The notes beneath the pieces were generated by a model, which made no database searches, was not told the origin of the DNA, and was given only the letters and a program-made list of their open reading frames with translations. A DNA stretch of 64,000 nucleotides from the NCBI RefSeq assembly GCF_042650885.1, contig NZ_JBHSBU010000001.1, forward strand, positions 4,694,787-4,758,786. The letters are read 5' to 3'. Of the stretch, positions 34,972-43,176 are shown one piece after another; position 1 is the stretch's first letter, and each line of letters opens with the position of its first letter. Source of the DNA: Chitinimonas_A lacunae (lineage in GTDB: Bacteria > Pseudomonadota > Gammaproteobacteria > Burkholderiales > Chitinimonadaceae). The translations under genes were made by a program, and so were the position numbers.

Positions 34972-36324
34972 ATGCCCGCCTTACCGATACTGATCGTCGA
35001 AGACGACAACGATTTGCGTGAAGCGCTGACCGATACGCTCGAACTGGGCGGCTACCAGGTATTGTCGGCGATCGATGGCGAGAGCGGACTGGCGGTGCTG
35101 GCTGAACATAAGGTCGGGCTGGTGCTGTCCGATGTGCAGATGCAGCCGATGGATGGCGAAACGCTGCTGCGGCGGATCAAGACCGATTATCCGCATGTGC
35201 CGGTGGTGCTGATGACCGCCTATGGCGTGGTTGAGCGCGCGGTGGCGGCGCTCCACGCCGGCGCGGCCCATTATCTGCCCAAGCCGTTCGAGCCTGACGA
35301 TCTATTGGCCGAAGTCGCCAAATACATGCTGCCGGCCGTGGACGACGAGGCGGTGATCGCCGAAGACCCCGCCATGTTGCGCCTGCTCGATATTGCCCAG
35401 CGGGTGGCCCTGTCCGAGGCGGCCGTGATGATTACCGGCGAGAGCGGCACGGGTAAGGAAGTGCTGGCGCGCTATATCCACCGTCATTCCCATCGTGCGA
35501 CCGGGCCTTTTGTGGCGATCAATTGCGCGGCGATTCCGGAACAGCTGCTCGAATCGACCCTGTTTGGCCACGAGAAGGGCGCATTTACCGGCGCGGCTAC
35601 CCAGCATATCGGTAAATTCGAGCAGGCCCAGGGCGGTACGCTGCTGCTCGATGAAATCTCGGAAATGCCGCTCGAGCTGCAAGCCAAGCTGTTGCGGGTA
35701 CTGCAAGAGCGTGAGGTCGAGCGGGTCGGCGGAAAAAAACCGATCGCGCTCGATATCCGGGTATTATCCACTTCGAACCGCGATATGCCGCTGGAAGTGA
35801 GTGCTGGGCGTTTTCGGGAAGATCTCTACTACCGGCTCAACGTATTTCCGCTGGCATTGCCGGCGCTGCGGGAGCGACCCGATGACATTCTGCCTTTGGC
35901 ACGCGCCATGCTAGCTCGACACGCATCGGCCGCTCACCGGCGGGTGCCGGTGATTTCCGCCACAGCGGCCGAACAGTTGGTGGCCCATGGTTGGGAAGGT
36001 AATATCCGCGAGCTGGAGAACGTTATCCAGCGCGCACTGATCCTGGCGCCCGGTGATGAGATCAGCGCCGAACATCTATTCCTGCCTTTGCCTAAGCGGC
36101 AGGAATTGCCGCCCAAGGCGGCAAAAGTTGCCGAACCGCCGCCAGCCGAGCCGCGCGGCGCGCTGCCAACCGATATCAAATCTCTGGAGCGCCAGCATAT
36201 CCTCGATACGCTGGCCTCGGTCGGTGGGGTGCGTAAAATGGCAGCGGAGAAATTAGGCATGAGCGAGCGCACTTTGCGCTATAAATTACAGCAGTACCGG
36301 GAAGAAGGGTGGCAGGTCGACTGA
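34972..36324 (+). CDS. flrC: Sigma-54-dependent response regulator FlrC/FleR
   Basis: Activator of middle flagellar genes, 450 aa. Receiver with Asp54 (LVLSDVQMQPMDG), then a sigma-54 AAA+ domain (about 130-370): GESGTGKEVLARYIH (Walker A), the GAFTGA loop in EKGAFTGAATQ that contacts sigma-54, and LLLDEISEMPLELQ (Walker B). The Fis-type HTH at the C-terminus reads VRKMAAEKLGMSERTLRYKL. GGAGGAG precedes the start. It probably acts at the sigma-54 sites upstream of fliE and fliK. The partner kinase is three genes upstream. Confidence 0.93.
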   Translation: MPALPILIVEDDNDLREALTDTLELGGYQVLSAIDGESGLAVLAEHKVGLVLSDVQMQPMDGETLLRRIKTDYPHVPVVLMTAYGVVERAVAALHAGAAHYLPKPFEPDDLLAEVAKYMLPAVDDEAVIAEDPAMLRLLDIAQRVALSEAAVMITGESGTGKEVLARYIHRHSHRATGPFVAINCAAIPEQLLESTLFGHEKGAFTGAATQHIGKFEQAQGGTLLLDEISEMPLELQAKLLRVLQEREVERVGGKKPIALDIRVLSTSNRDMPLEVSAGRFREDLYYRLNVFPLALPALRERPDDILPLARAMLARHASAAHRRVPVISATAAEQLVAHGWEGNIRELENVIQRALILAPGDEISAEHLFLPLPKRQELPPKAAKVAEPPPAEPRGALPTDIKSLERQHILDTLASVGGVRKMAAEKLGMSERTLRYKLQQYREEGWQVD

Positions 36325-36366
36325 AGCCGACAAGGCGGCAGTTCCAGGGTGGTCATACAGCCCCGC

Positions 36367-36383
36367 TTGGCGCAGCGATTGCT
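36367..36383 (+). promoter_or_regulatory. Sigma-54 promoter of fliE
   Basis: TTGGCGCAGCGATTGCT has GG (36369-36370) and GC (36381-36382) separated by exactly ten bases, as in the TGGCAC-N5-TTGC consensus. It lies 53 bp before the fliE start, immediately downstream of flrC, the activator gene for such promoters. Confidence 0.85.
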
Positions 36384-36435
36384 TGCTAGCGACAAACCGA
36401 GCCACATACAATTTCCAGTAGTTCCGAGGTGCATC

Positions 36436-36756
36436 ATGAGTGTGCAGGGCATCGATCAACTTCTGGGCGAACTCAAGGCGATGTCGTCGCTGGCGGCAGG
36501 TCAGCCGGCGCAAGTCGAGAACGTCCCGCAGGGAGCAGACTTCGCGTCGGTGCTCAAGGACTCGCTTGACCAAGTCAATCAGATGCAATTGGACTCCCAG
36601 GCCAAGCAACAGGCGTTCGAAGCCGGGGCGCCCGAAGCCAACCTGCAAGACGTGATGGTCTCGTTGCAGAAGGCGAGCCTGTCGTTCCAGACCATGGTGC
36701 AGGTTCGTAACAAGCTGGTGTCTGCCTACCAGGAAGTTATGAACATGCAGGTGTGA
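36436..36756 (+). CDS. fliE: Flagellar hook-basal body protein FliE
   Basis: Structural protein of 106 aa linking MS ring and rod. The C-terminal half has MVSLQKASLSFQTMVQVRNK and ends AYQEVMNMQV, characteristic of FliE. Start 36436 (MSVQGIDQLL) is chosen for GAGGTG ahead and the family N-terminus. It is first of the fliE-fliR block. Confidence 0.94.
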   Translation: MSVQGIDQLLGELKAMSSLAAGQPAQVENVPQGADFASVLKDSLDQVNQMQLDSQAKQQAFEAGAPEANLQDVMVSLQKASLSFQTMVQVRNKLVSAYQEVMNMQV

Positions 36757-36770
36757 TATACGCCTGATTT

Positions 36771-38504
36771 ATGGATGACGCGGTCGTAGCGGTCGACAAT
36801 CGAGACGCGCAGCCCGGAAGCGCTGCCAATCTTTTCCAACGCTTCAATCAGCTCCCCAATACCCGCAAGATTCTAATCATCGTCGCCGTCGCTGCCCTGG
36901 TAGCGGCGGCGATCGGTGTTTACCTTTGGACCCGCGACCCCGGCTACAAGGTCCTGTTCTCCAATGTGTCCGACCGCGACGGCGGTCAGATCGTCCAATC
37001 GCTGCAACAAATGAATATCCCCTATCGGCTCGATGCCGGCGGGGTGATTTCGGTGCCGGCCGACCAGGTCTACGACGTCCGGCTGCGGCTAGCTTCGCAG
37101 GGATTGCCCAAAGGCGGCTCGGTAGGGTTCGAGCTGCTCGACAACCAGAAATTCGGCATCAGCCAGTTCGGCGAACAGGTCAATTACCAACGTGCCATTG
37201 AAGGCGAACTGGCCCGTTCGGTCGAGTCGCTGTCGGCGGTACAGACGGCCCGGGTGCATCTGGCCATCCCTAAACAGACCGTCTTTCTGCGCGACCAGCA
37301 AAAACCCACCGCCTCGGTGCTGCTGACCCTGTTCCCAGGCCGGGCCCTCGATAGCACCCAGGTAGCCGGCATCGTCCATCTGGTTTCGTCGAGTGTTCCC
37401 GATCTGCCGGTCAAGAATGTCACGGTCGTCGACCAGAACGGCACCTTGCTGTCGGCCATTCCTGAGCTTGGCGGCGCCGGGCCCGGCAACACCATGCTCA
37501 ACCAGCGTCAGCTCGCCTATGTGCATCAGATCGAGCAGATGTTGTCCGAGCGTATCCAGAAGATTCTCGAACCCATCGTCGGCGTCGACAACGTCAAAGC
37601 CGAGACCACGGCTCAGGTCGATTTCGCCGAGGTGGAACAGACCTCAGAGAGCTTCAAGCCCAATTCCCCCCCCAATGCCTCGGCGATCCGCAGCGAGCAG
37701 ACGGCCGAAGGCATCGGGACCACCGGGCCGCAGCCGTCCGGCGTCCCTGGTGCCCTGTCCAACCAGCCACCGGGCGCGGCCACGGCACCCATCACCCTGC
37801 CCAATCCGCCCGGCGTGGCCGTCAATACCGGCCAGGGCCAGACCAGTCATAAAGAATCGACCCGCAACTACGAGGTCGATAAGACGATCCAACACGTCAA
37901 GAACCCCGTCGGTACGGTCAAGCGGCTGTCGGTGGCGGTGGTGGTCAACTATAAGCGGGTCACCCAGAAGGATGGCGGCATCAAGTCAGTGCCGCTGACC
38001 CAGGCCGAAATGAACCAGATCTCCAATCTGGTGCGCGAGGCGATGGGTTACAACAAGGACCGCGGCGACACCCTCAATGTGGTCAACGCCGCCTTTGCCG
38101 ACCGTGTGCTCGAGGTCGAAGGCAAGTCCTTTATCGAGAAGCTGACCGAATACCTGATCGCCCATACGGCCGATATCGTCAAGGTGATCCTGATCGCCCT
38201 GGTGCTGGCCTATCTGCTGTTTGGCGTGGTGCGGCCGATCCTGCGCGATGTGATCCGGCCCAAGCAGGAACAGCGTGCCGCGCTGGCCGGCGAAGAGGGG
38301 GCTGTCGCGCTGACTGCCGAGGAATTGGCGCAGTCCGAAGTCGAGGCCGAGGCGGTGGCCGAGGCCGAAGCCACCGCCCAGCTCGCCGCCTTCTCCGAGC
38401 TGATGCAGCGCGCCAAGGATATGGCCAAGGAAGACCCGCGGATGGTCGCGACGATCATCCGCGAGTGGCTCAATACCGATCCGGGCGACAAGAAAGCCTC
38501 CTAG
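36771..38504 (+). CDS. fliF: Flagellar MS-ring protein FliF
   Basis: Inner-membrane ring protein of 577 aa. N-terminal membrane segment (about 33-53, ILIIVAVAALVAAAIGVYLW), periplasmic ring-building domains with VLFSNVSDRDGGQIVQSL and SVGFELLDNQKFGISQFGEQ, a Pro/Gly-rich loop (about 300-370), and a second membrane helix (about 466-488). The cytoplasmic end MAKEDPRMVATIIREWL is the FliG-binding tail. It starts 14 bp after fliE. Confidence 0.95.
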   Translation: MDDAVVAVDNRDAQPGSAANLFQRFNQLPNTRKILIIVAVAALVAAAIGVYLWTRDPGYKVLFSNVSDRDGGQIVQSLQQMNIPYRLDAGGVISVPADQVYDVRLRLASQGLPKGGSVGFELLDNQKFGISQFGEQVNYQRAIEGELARSVESLSAVQTARVHLAIPKQTVFLRDQQKPTASVLLTLFPGRALDSTQVAGIVHLVSSSVPDLPVKNVTVVDQNGTLLSAIPELGGAGPGNTMLNQRQLAYVHQIEQMLSERIQKILEPIVGVDNVKAETTAQVDFAEVEQTSESFKPNSPPNASAIRSEQTAEGIGTTGPQPSGVPGALSNQPPGAATAPITLPNPPGVAVNTGQGQTSHKESTRNYEVDKTIQHVKNPVGTVKRLSVAVVVNYKRVTQKDGGIKSVPLTQAEMNQISNLVREAMGYNKDRGDTLNVVNAAFADRVLEVEGKSFIEKLTEYLIAHTADIVKVILIALVLAYLLFGVVRPILRDVIRPKQEQRAALAGEEGAVALTAEELAQSEVEAEAVAEAEATAQLAAFSELMQRAKDMAKEDPRMVATIIREWLNTDPGDKKAS

Positions 38505-38536
38505 TCGTCTCGCCCACCCTGTAGGACTCCGCCGTG

Positions 38537-38674
38537 ATGAGCGCTCAGACCGACGACAAACTGCAAACCCTGCGCCGCCAGGCCGCCGAGATCGCCCGCC
38601 GTGATCCGCCGGGCAGCGCCGGCGTGCTGCGCGGCTGGATGGCGGCCAAGCCCAAACCCGGAGCCGGCAAATGA
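38537..38674 (+). CDS. Small ORF between fliF and fliG, FliF-tail-like
   Basis: A 45-codon frame fills the gap exactly: ATG at 38537 and a stop that overlaps the fliG start as ATGA. It reads MSAQTDDKLQTLRRQAAEIA, then RRDPPGSAGVLRGWMAAKPK. Aligned with the FliF C-terminus (AKDMAKEDPRMVATIIREWL) it keeps the A, D-P, A, R and W positions and hydrophobic spacing, that is, the FliG-binding motif. It could be a small FliG-binding protein arising by duplication of the 3' end of fliF. Coding is supported by stop overlap and spacing; expression is not proved. A GTG 3 nt upstream is an alternative start. Confidence 0.6.
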   Translation: MSAQTDDKLQTLRRQAAEIARRDPPGSAGVLRGWMAAKPKPGAGK

Positions 38675-39675
38675 GCACCAATAACGAAGACGCCATCCGC
38701 CGCAGCGCCATCTTGCTGATGAGCCTGGGCGAAGATGCGGCGGTCGAGGTATTCAAATACCTCGGTCCCAAGGAAGTACAGAAGATCGGTATGGCGATGG
38801 CCAATATGGACAACGTCACCCGCGAACAGGTCGAGGAAGTGCTGGCCGACTTTATCGCCTCGACCCAGAACCGTGCCAACTTCGGCGCCGCCGACGAATA
38901 TATCCGTTCGGTGCTGACCAAGGCGCTTGGTTCGGACAAGGCCGCCAACCTGCTCGACCGCATCTTGCAAGGCGGCGACAACACCGGTATCGAAGCGCTC
39001 AAGTGGATGGATTCCACCGCTGTCGCCGAACTGATCAAGAACGAGCACCCGCAGATCATCGCCACCATCCTGGTTCACCTCGAACCCGACCAGTGCTCGG
39101 AAATCCTCAACCAATTCGTCGAGCGGCTGCGCAACGATGTGCTGCTGCGTATCGCCACGCTCGAAGGGGTGCAGCCGGCGGCCTTGCGCGAACTCAACGA
39201 GGTGCTGACCCAACTGCTGTCCGGCTCCGACCGGATCAAGAAATCGGCGCTGGGTGGCGAAGCAATGGCGGCCGAAATCCTCAACTTCATGGGCGGCGTG
39301 ATCGAGACCTCGGCCCTCAATTCGATCCGCGAATACGACCCGGAACTGGCCCAGCGCATCCAGGACAAGATGTTCACCTTCGAAAACCTGGTCGATGTGG
39401 ACGACCGTGGCATCCAGTTGCTGTTGCGCGAGATTTCGTCCGATTCGCTGATCATCGCCATGAAGGGCACCAGCGAAATGCTGCGCAACAAGATCTTCCG
39501 CAATATGTCTTCCCGGGCGGCCGAGATGCTGCGCGACGACTTCGAAGCCAAGGGTGCGGTCAAGGTGTCCGAGGTCGAGACCGAACAGCGCGAAATCCTC
39601 AAGATCGTGCGCCGGCTGTCTGATGAAGGTCAGTTGGCCATCAATAAGGGGGGTACGGAAGGCTTTGTGGAGTAA
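38671..39675 (+). CDS. fliG: Flagellar motor switch protein FliG
   Basis: Rotor protein of 334 aa that receives torque from stators. RRSAILLMSLGEDAAVEVFK (N-terminal, FliF-binding), KNEHPQIIATILVHLEPDQC (middle) and the C-terminal charged torque helix region MFTFENLVDVDDRGIQLLLR, with MSSRAAEMLRDD. It overlaps the small ORF by 4 bp. Codon use matches its neighbours. Confidence 0.96.
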   Translation: MSTNNEDAIRRSAILLMSLGEDAAVEVFKYLGPKEVQKIGMAMANMDNVTREQVEEVLADFIASTQNRANFGAADEYIRSVLTKALGSDKAANLLDRILQGGDNTGIEALKWMDSTAVAELIKNEHPQIIATILVHLEPDQCSEILNQFVERLRNDVLLRIATLEGVQPAALRELNEVLTQLLSGSDRIKKSALGGEAMAAEILNFMGGVIETSALNSIREYDPELAQRIQDKMFTFENLVDVDDRGIQLLLREISSDSLIIAMKGTSEMLRNKIFRNMSSRAAEMLRDDFEAKGAVKVSEVETEQREILKIVRRLSDEGQLAINKGGTEGFVE

Positions 39676-40083
39676 GCCGGTACGGAGGCTTGAAAGTAGA
39701 ATTTTTGTTTAAACCCCGCACTGGATTTAGCAAACATTTTGCAGAATATATTTATTTGTCTGGTTGTGCCTGATCCGTTCCGTTCGGTCGCCGCTATGTC
39801 CGGACGCTCGCAGGCTTCACCGACACCTTGGTGATATGAAAATATCCGGAATGCCCGCATCAAACCGGACTAAGCCCAGGAATCAAAACAGAAAAATAAA
39901 ACCCCGCTGACTGGCTGAATATCCCAGCTTGGCCCGGCGCGTCTTTCGACCTATAACCTGTTGCGAAGGACCGCGACGATGCGCTGCTCGGGTGAGGATG
40001 CCGGCCGCTGCCTCGGACGCTGTGCCAGGTGCGCGGAAACGGCCATGTTTGTCCATCCGCAGTGCGATCAGCGAGGGACGACG
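39676..40083. other. Intergenic stretch between fliG and fliH
   Basis: This 408-bp gap breaks an otherwise tight operon and contains no credible gene. It is AT-rich at 39690-39760, with a palindromic motif at 39730-39751 that recurs before fliK. A weak GG-N10-GC at 39802-39815 might be a sigma-54 promoter but lacks the other consensus bases. A separate promoter for fliH-J is likely. Confidence 0.5.
39730..39751. promoter_or_regulatory. GCAAA-N3-TTTGC motif upstream of fliH
   Basis: GCAAA (39730-39734), CAT, TTTGC (39738-39742) then AGAATATAT. The same arms, spacing and trailing GAATATAT occur at 43018-43040 upstream of fliK. Candidate binding site of a shared flagellar regulator. Confidence 0.5.
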
Positions 40084-41130
40084 ATGAAAGCCTGGGGCAA
40101 CAAGAACATCATCCGCCGCGAAGAGCTGGGGGAAGTCGAAACCTGGCGCATGCACCACTTCCATGGCCCTTCGGTGCAGCGGCCGACTGCACCGTCGCTG
40201 GCTCCCACACCCGCTGCACCCACCCCGGCCGTGGCTTCGCCACCGCCGCCCGCCGTTCCTAGCCGGGCAGAACTCGAAGCCGAACTCCATAAATTACGCG
40301 AAGCCGCCCAGACCGAAGGCTATGCCGCCGGCCACGCCGAAGGACTTGCAGCCGGTACGGCCGCCGGGATGGCCGCCGGCCGTGAAGCCGGTCATCTGGA
40401 AGGGCGCGATGCCGGCCTCAACGAAGGCTATCAGGCCGGTCTGCAACAAGGCCGTAACGATGCGGCCAACGAGGTCGAACGCTTCCGTGGCGTGATCGCC
40501 AGCCTTGAGCAGGCCGTCGCTGACTATGAGGCCAGGCTGGCCCAGCCCATTCTCGATCTGGCTCTGCTGATCGCCCGGCAGGTCCTGGGTACCACCTTGA
40601 TCGTCGATCCGTCCCGGATGCTTGCCGCCGTGCGCGAAGCCCTGGCGCTGCAACCCGAATTGCAGGGGCCGCTGCGGCTGGTGGTCAATCCCGATGACGC
40701 CGAGGTCGTGGCCCAACTGCGTGCCGAACCGGAACTGACCCAGCTGCGGATCGCGACCGATCCCAACATGACCCGCGGCGGCTGCCGCCTGGAAACCGCC
40801 CAGGTCGACTTCGACCTGAGCCTGGAAGCCCGCTGGCGCCGCATCCTCGCGGCACTGGGCCGGCAAGACCCCTTGCGTCTGCCGCTGCCGGCTGACGATG
40901 TGCTGGCTCCGGCCGCACCCCTGGCCGATCATCCCACCGACTCCGACTCCGACTCCGACTCCGACTCCGACTCCGACTCCGACTCCGACTCCGACTCCGA
41001 CTCCGACGCAGGAGAGGGAGATAGAAGTGGAGAGGGAAATGCAGCTAGAACAGAAGGTGAGGCCGAAGCGCAGCCGCTTTCACCCGACACTGCCACTGAA
41101 GACTCAACCAGACAGGAGCTTTTGCCATGA
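40084..41130 (+). CDS. fliH: Flagellar export regulator FliH with Asp-Ser repeat tail
   Basis: Cytoplasmic stator of the FliI export ATPase, about 348 aa. A Pro/Ala linker (about 28-62) leads to a GxxxG-rich helix (GYAAGHAEGLAAGTAAGMAA and GREAGHLEGRDAG) typical of FliH, then the C-terminal FliI-binding domain (about 135-275). The family length ends near residue 280; here a tail follows, with (Asp-Ser)11 at about 286-307 and further acidic residues. The start at 40084 has GAGGGA ahead, and longer upstream reading is not family-like. It overlaps fliI by 4 bp (ATGA). Confidence 0.9.
   Translation: MKAWGNKNIIRREELGEVETWRMHHFHGPSVQRPTAPSLAPTPAAPTPAVASPPPPAVPSRAELEAELHKLREAAQTEGYAAGHAEGLAAGTAAGMAAGREAGHLEGRDAGLNEGYQAGLQQGRNDAANEVERFRGVIASLEQAVADYEARLAQPILDLALLIARQVLGTTLIVDPSRMLAAVREALALQPELQGPLRLVVNPDDAEVVAQLRAEPELTQLRIATDPNMTRGGCRLETAQVDFDLSLEARWRRILAALGRQDPLRLPLPADDVLAPAAPLADHPTDSDSDSDSDSDSDSDSDSDSDSDAGEGDRSGEGNAARTEGEAEAQPLSPDTATEDSTRQELLP
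40939..41004 (+). repeat. GACTCC hexamer repeat inside fliH
   Basis: Eleven perfect GACTCC units in frame, each coding for Asp-Ser. Being six bases, changes in copy number keep the reading frame, so the tail length can vary without loss of function. Confidence 0.96.
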
Positions 41131-42524
41131 CTGCCCTGGAACGCTGGCTCGACTATATCGACGGGTGCGCCCAGGCAGCCGAAGTCGCCCGGCCCTGGGT
41201 GCCGCAGGGCCGGCTGACCCGGGTAGCGGGCCTGGTGCTCGAAGCGGTCGGTCTCAAATTGCCGGTCGGGGCGTCTTGCCAGGTCGTCCTGCCGGCGGGT
41301 CACCGGGTCGAGGCCGAAGTGGTGGGCTTTAATGGCGACCGCTTGTTCTTGATGCCGGTGTCCGAGGTCTATGGCCTGGAGCCTGGTGCCTGGGTCGTGC
41401 CTTATGAGGAAAGCGACCCGGACACGCCCCGCTTTGCCACCGAGCGCTCACCGCGCCGGCGTGCCACCGACCACGGCCGCCAGGTCGCGGTCGGCCCGAA
41501 GCTGCTGGGTCGTGTGCTCGACGGTTTGGGACGTCCGCTCGATTCGCAGGGACCGGTCTTGTTCGATACCCATGTGCCGCTGTTCTCGCGTCCGTTCAAT
41601 CCGCTCAACCGGGTGCCGGTCCACGATGTGCTCGATGTGGGGGTCAGGGCGATCAATGCCTTGCTGACGGTGGGACGGGGGCAACGGCTGGGCCTGTTTG
41701 CCGGCTCCGGCGTCGGCAAGAGCGTGCTGCTGGGAATGATGGCCCGCTACACCACCGCGGAAGTCGTGGTGGTGGGCCTGATCGGCGAGCGTGGGCGTGA
41801 GGTGAAGGATTTTATCGAGAATATCCTCGGCGAAGCGGGCCGGCGCCGCTCGGTCGTGATCGCTGCGCCTGCCGATACCCCGCCGCTATTGCGGCTCCAT
41901 GGCGCTGCCTATGCCACGGCTGTGGCCGAATATTTCCGCGACCAGGGCGCCGATGTGCTGCTGATCATGGATTCACTGACCCGCTACGCCATGGCCCAGC
42001 GCGAGATCGCCCTGGCCGTGGGCGAGCCACCGGCGACCAAGGGCTATCCGCCCTCGGTGTTTGCCAAACTGCCGCAACTGGTCGAGCGGGCCGGTAACGG
42101 CCGCGAAGGCAGTGGCTCGATCACGGCTTTCTATACGGTGCTGTCGGAAGGCGACGATCAACAGGACCCGATCGCCGACAACGCCCGGGCCATTCTCGAT
42201 GGCCATATCGTGCTGTCGCGGGCACTGGCCGATTCGGGCCACTATCCGGCCATCGATATCGAACAGTCGATCAGCCGGGTGATGACCGATATCGTCACGC
42301 CCAAGGAATACGAGTCAGTGCGCCGCTTCAAGCAACTTTACTCGCGCTATCAACGCAGCCGCGATCTGATCAATGTCGGCGCCTATGTCCGCGGCTCCGA
42401 CCCGATGCTCGACGAGGCCATCCAGCGGATGCCAGCCTTCGAGGGCTTTTTGCAGCAGGGCATCCAGGAACGGGAATCCTATCAAGGCGCTAGAATGAAA
42501 CTGGCCGCCTTGTTCGGCGGCTAG
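41127..42524 (+). CDS. fliI: Flagellar export ATPase FliI
   Basis: ATPase of 465 aa of the F1-beta-like type III family. Walker A GLFAGSGVGKSVLLGMMARY, LIGERGREVKDFIENIL, Walker B VLLIMDSLTRYAMAQREIAL, and the catalytic-arm block FYTVLSEGDDQQDPIADNAR. It unfolds or delivers export substrates with FliH and FliJ. It is translationally coupled to fliH. Confidence 0.96.
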   Translation: MTALERWLDYIDGCAQAAEVARPWVPQGRLTRVAGLVLEAVGLKLPVGASCQVVLPAGHRVEAEVVGFNGDRLFLMPVSEVYGLEPGAWVVPYEESDPDTPRFATERSPRRRATDHGRQVAVGPKLLGRVLDGLGRPLDSQGPVLFDTHVPLFSRPFNPLNRVPVHDVLDVGVRAINALLTVGRGQRLGLFAGSGVGKSVLLGMMARYTTAEVVVVGLIGERGREVKDFIENILGEAGRRRSVVIAAPADTPPLLRLHGAAYATAVAEYFRDQGADVLLIMDSLTRYAMAQREIALAVGEPPATKGYPPSVFAKLPQLVERAGNGREGSGSITAFYTVLSEGDDQQDPIADNARAILDGHIVLSRALADSGHYPAIDIEQSISRVMTDIVTPKEYESVRRFKQLYSRYQRSRDLINVGAYVRGSDPMLDEAIQRMPAFEGFLQQGIQERESYQGARMKLAALFGG

Positions 42525-42568
42525 GCTGCTGAGCTGCCGTTCCGACCGTCGCCGAGGAGTCCCGCCCT

Positions 42569-43012
42569 ATGGCCCGCCGCTTCCAGTTCGATTTCCTGCT
42601 GAAACTTGCCGCCGACCGGCGCGAAACTGCCGCCCGCCATATGCAGGAAGCCGCCCAGCGACTGGCCGGCGCGCGCGAGCGGCAGCAACAGATCGATGGC
42701 TTTCGCGAGGAATACCGGCGCCGTTTCACCGACTCGGGCCAGCGCGGCATCAATATGACCCAGTATCGGGATTTCCAGCTGTTCCTGGCCAAGCTCGACA
42801 CGGCGGTCGAGCAGCAGAGCGAAGAAGTGGCCCGCTGCGAGGCCAGGATGGAACAGGCGCGCCAGGCTTTTCTCGAGCAGGAGCGTTCGGTGAAGGCGTT
42901 CGAGGCGCTCGAGACGCGCCATCAGCATCAGGAAGTGATGCGCGAAGCCAAGCGCGAACAGAAGTTGTCGGACGAGTGGGCTTCGAAAAGTAAAGAAACG
43001 CAAAATAAATAA
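42569..43012 (+). CDS. fliJ: Flagellar export chaperone FliJ
   Basis: Coiled-coil protein of 147 aa, start MARRFQFDFLLKLAADRRET. Heptad-rich throughout (AAQRLAGARERQQQIDGFRE), as in FliJ, which sits in the centre of the FliI ring. It is 44 bp downstream of fliI. Confidence 0.9.
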   Translation: MARRFQFDFLLKLAADRRETAARHMQEAAQRLAGARERQQQIDGFREEYRRRFTDSGQRGINMTQYRDFQLFLAKLDTAVEQQSEEVARCEARMEQARQAFLEQERSVKAFEALETRHQHQEVMREAKREQKLSDEWASKSKETQNK

Positions 43013-43017
43013 TTTAT

Positions 43018-43040
43018 GCAAATTATTTGCAAGAATATAT
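43018..43040. promoter_or_regulatory. GCAAA-N3-TTTGC motif upstream of fliK
   Basis: GCAAA (43018-43022), TTA, TTTGC (43026-43030), then AAGAATATAT. Flanking bases extend the palindrome to TGCAAATTATTTGCA. It is about 90 bp upstream of the sigma-54 promoter, the usual distance for an enhancer-binding protein. Confidence 0.55.
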
Positions 43041-43119
43041 GCTGATAAAGAAAATAAACTAATAAATCTGGTTTTCGTGGCAAAAGAAATGGCTTTATCG
43101 GGCCGACCACGCTGAAGAC

Positions 43120-43135
43120 TGGCACTGTCCTTGCT
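43120..43135 (+). promoter_or_regulatory. Sigma-54 promoter of the fliK operon
   Basis: TGGCACTGTCCTTGCT matches the consensus TGGCAC-N5-TTGC(A/T) exactly. It lies about 42 bp upstream of fliK, with FlrC the likely activator. Confidence 0.93.
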
Positions 43136-43176
43136 GTCATTCGGCCCGTAACCCGACTGTTTGCGAGGACAGGACC

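Noticed and set aside
39802..39815. GG-N10-GC upstream of fliH
   Set aside because: Spacing fits but the remaining consensus bases are absent.
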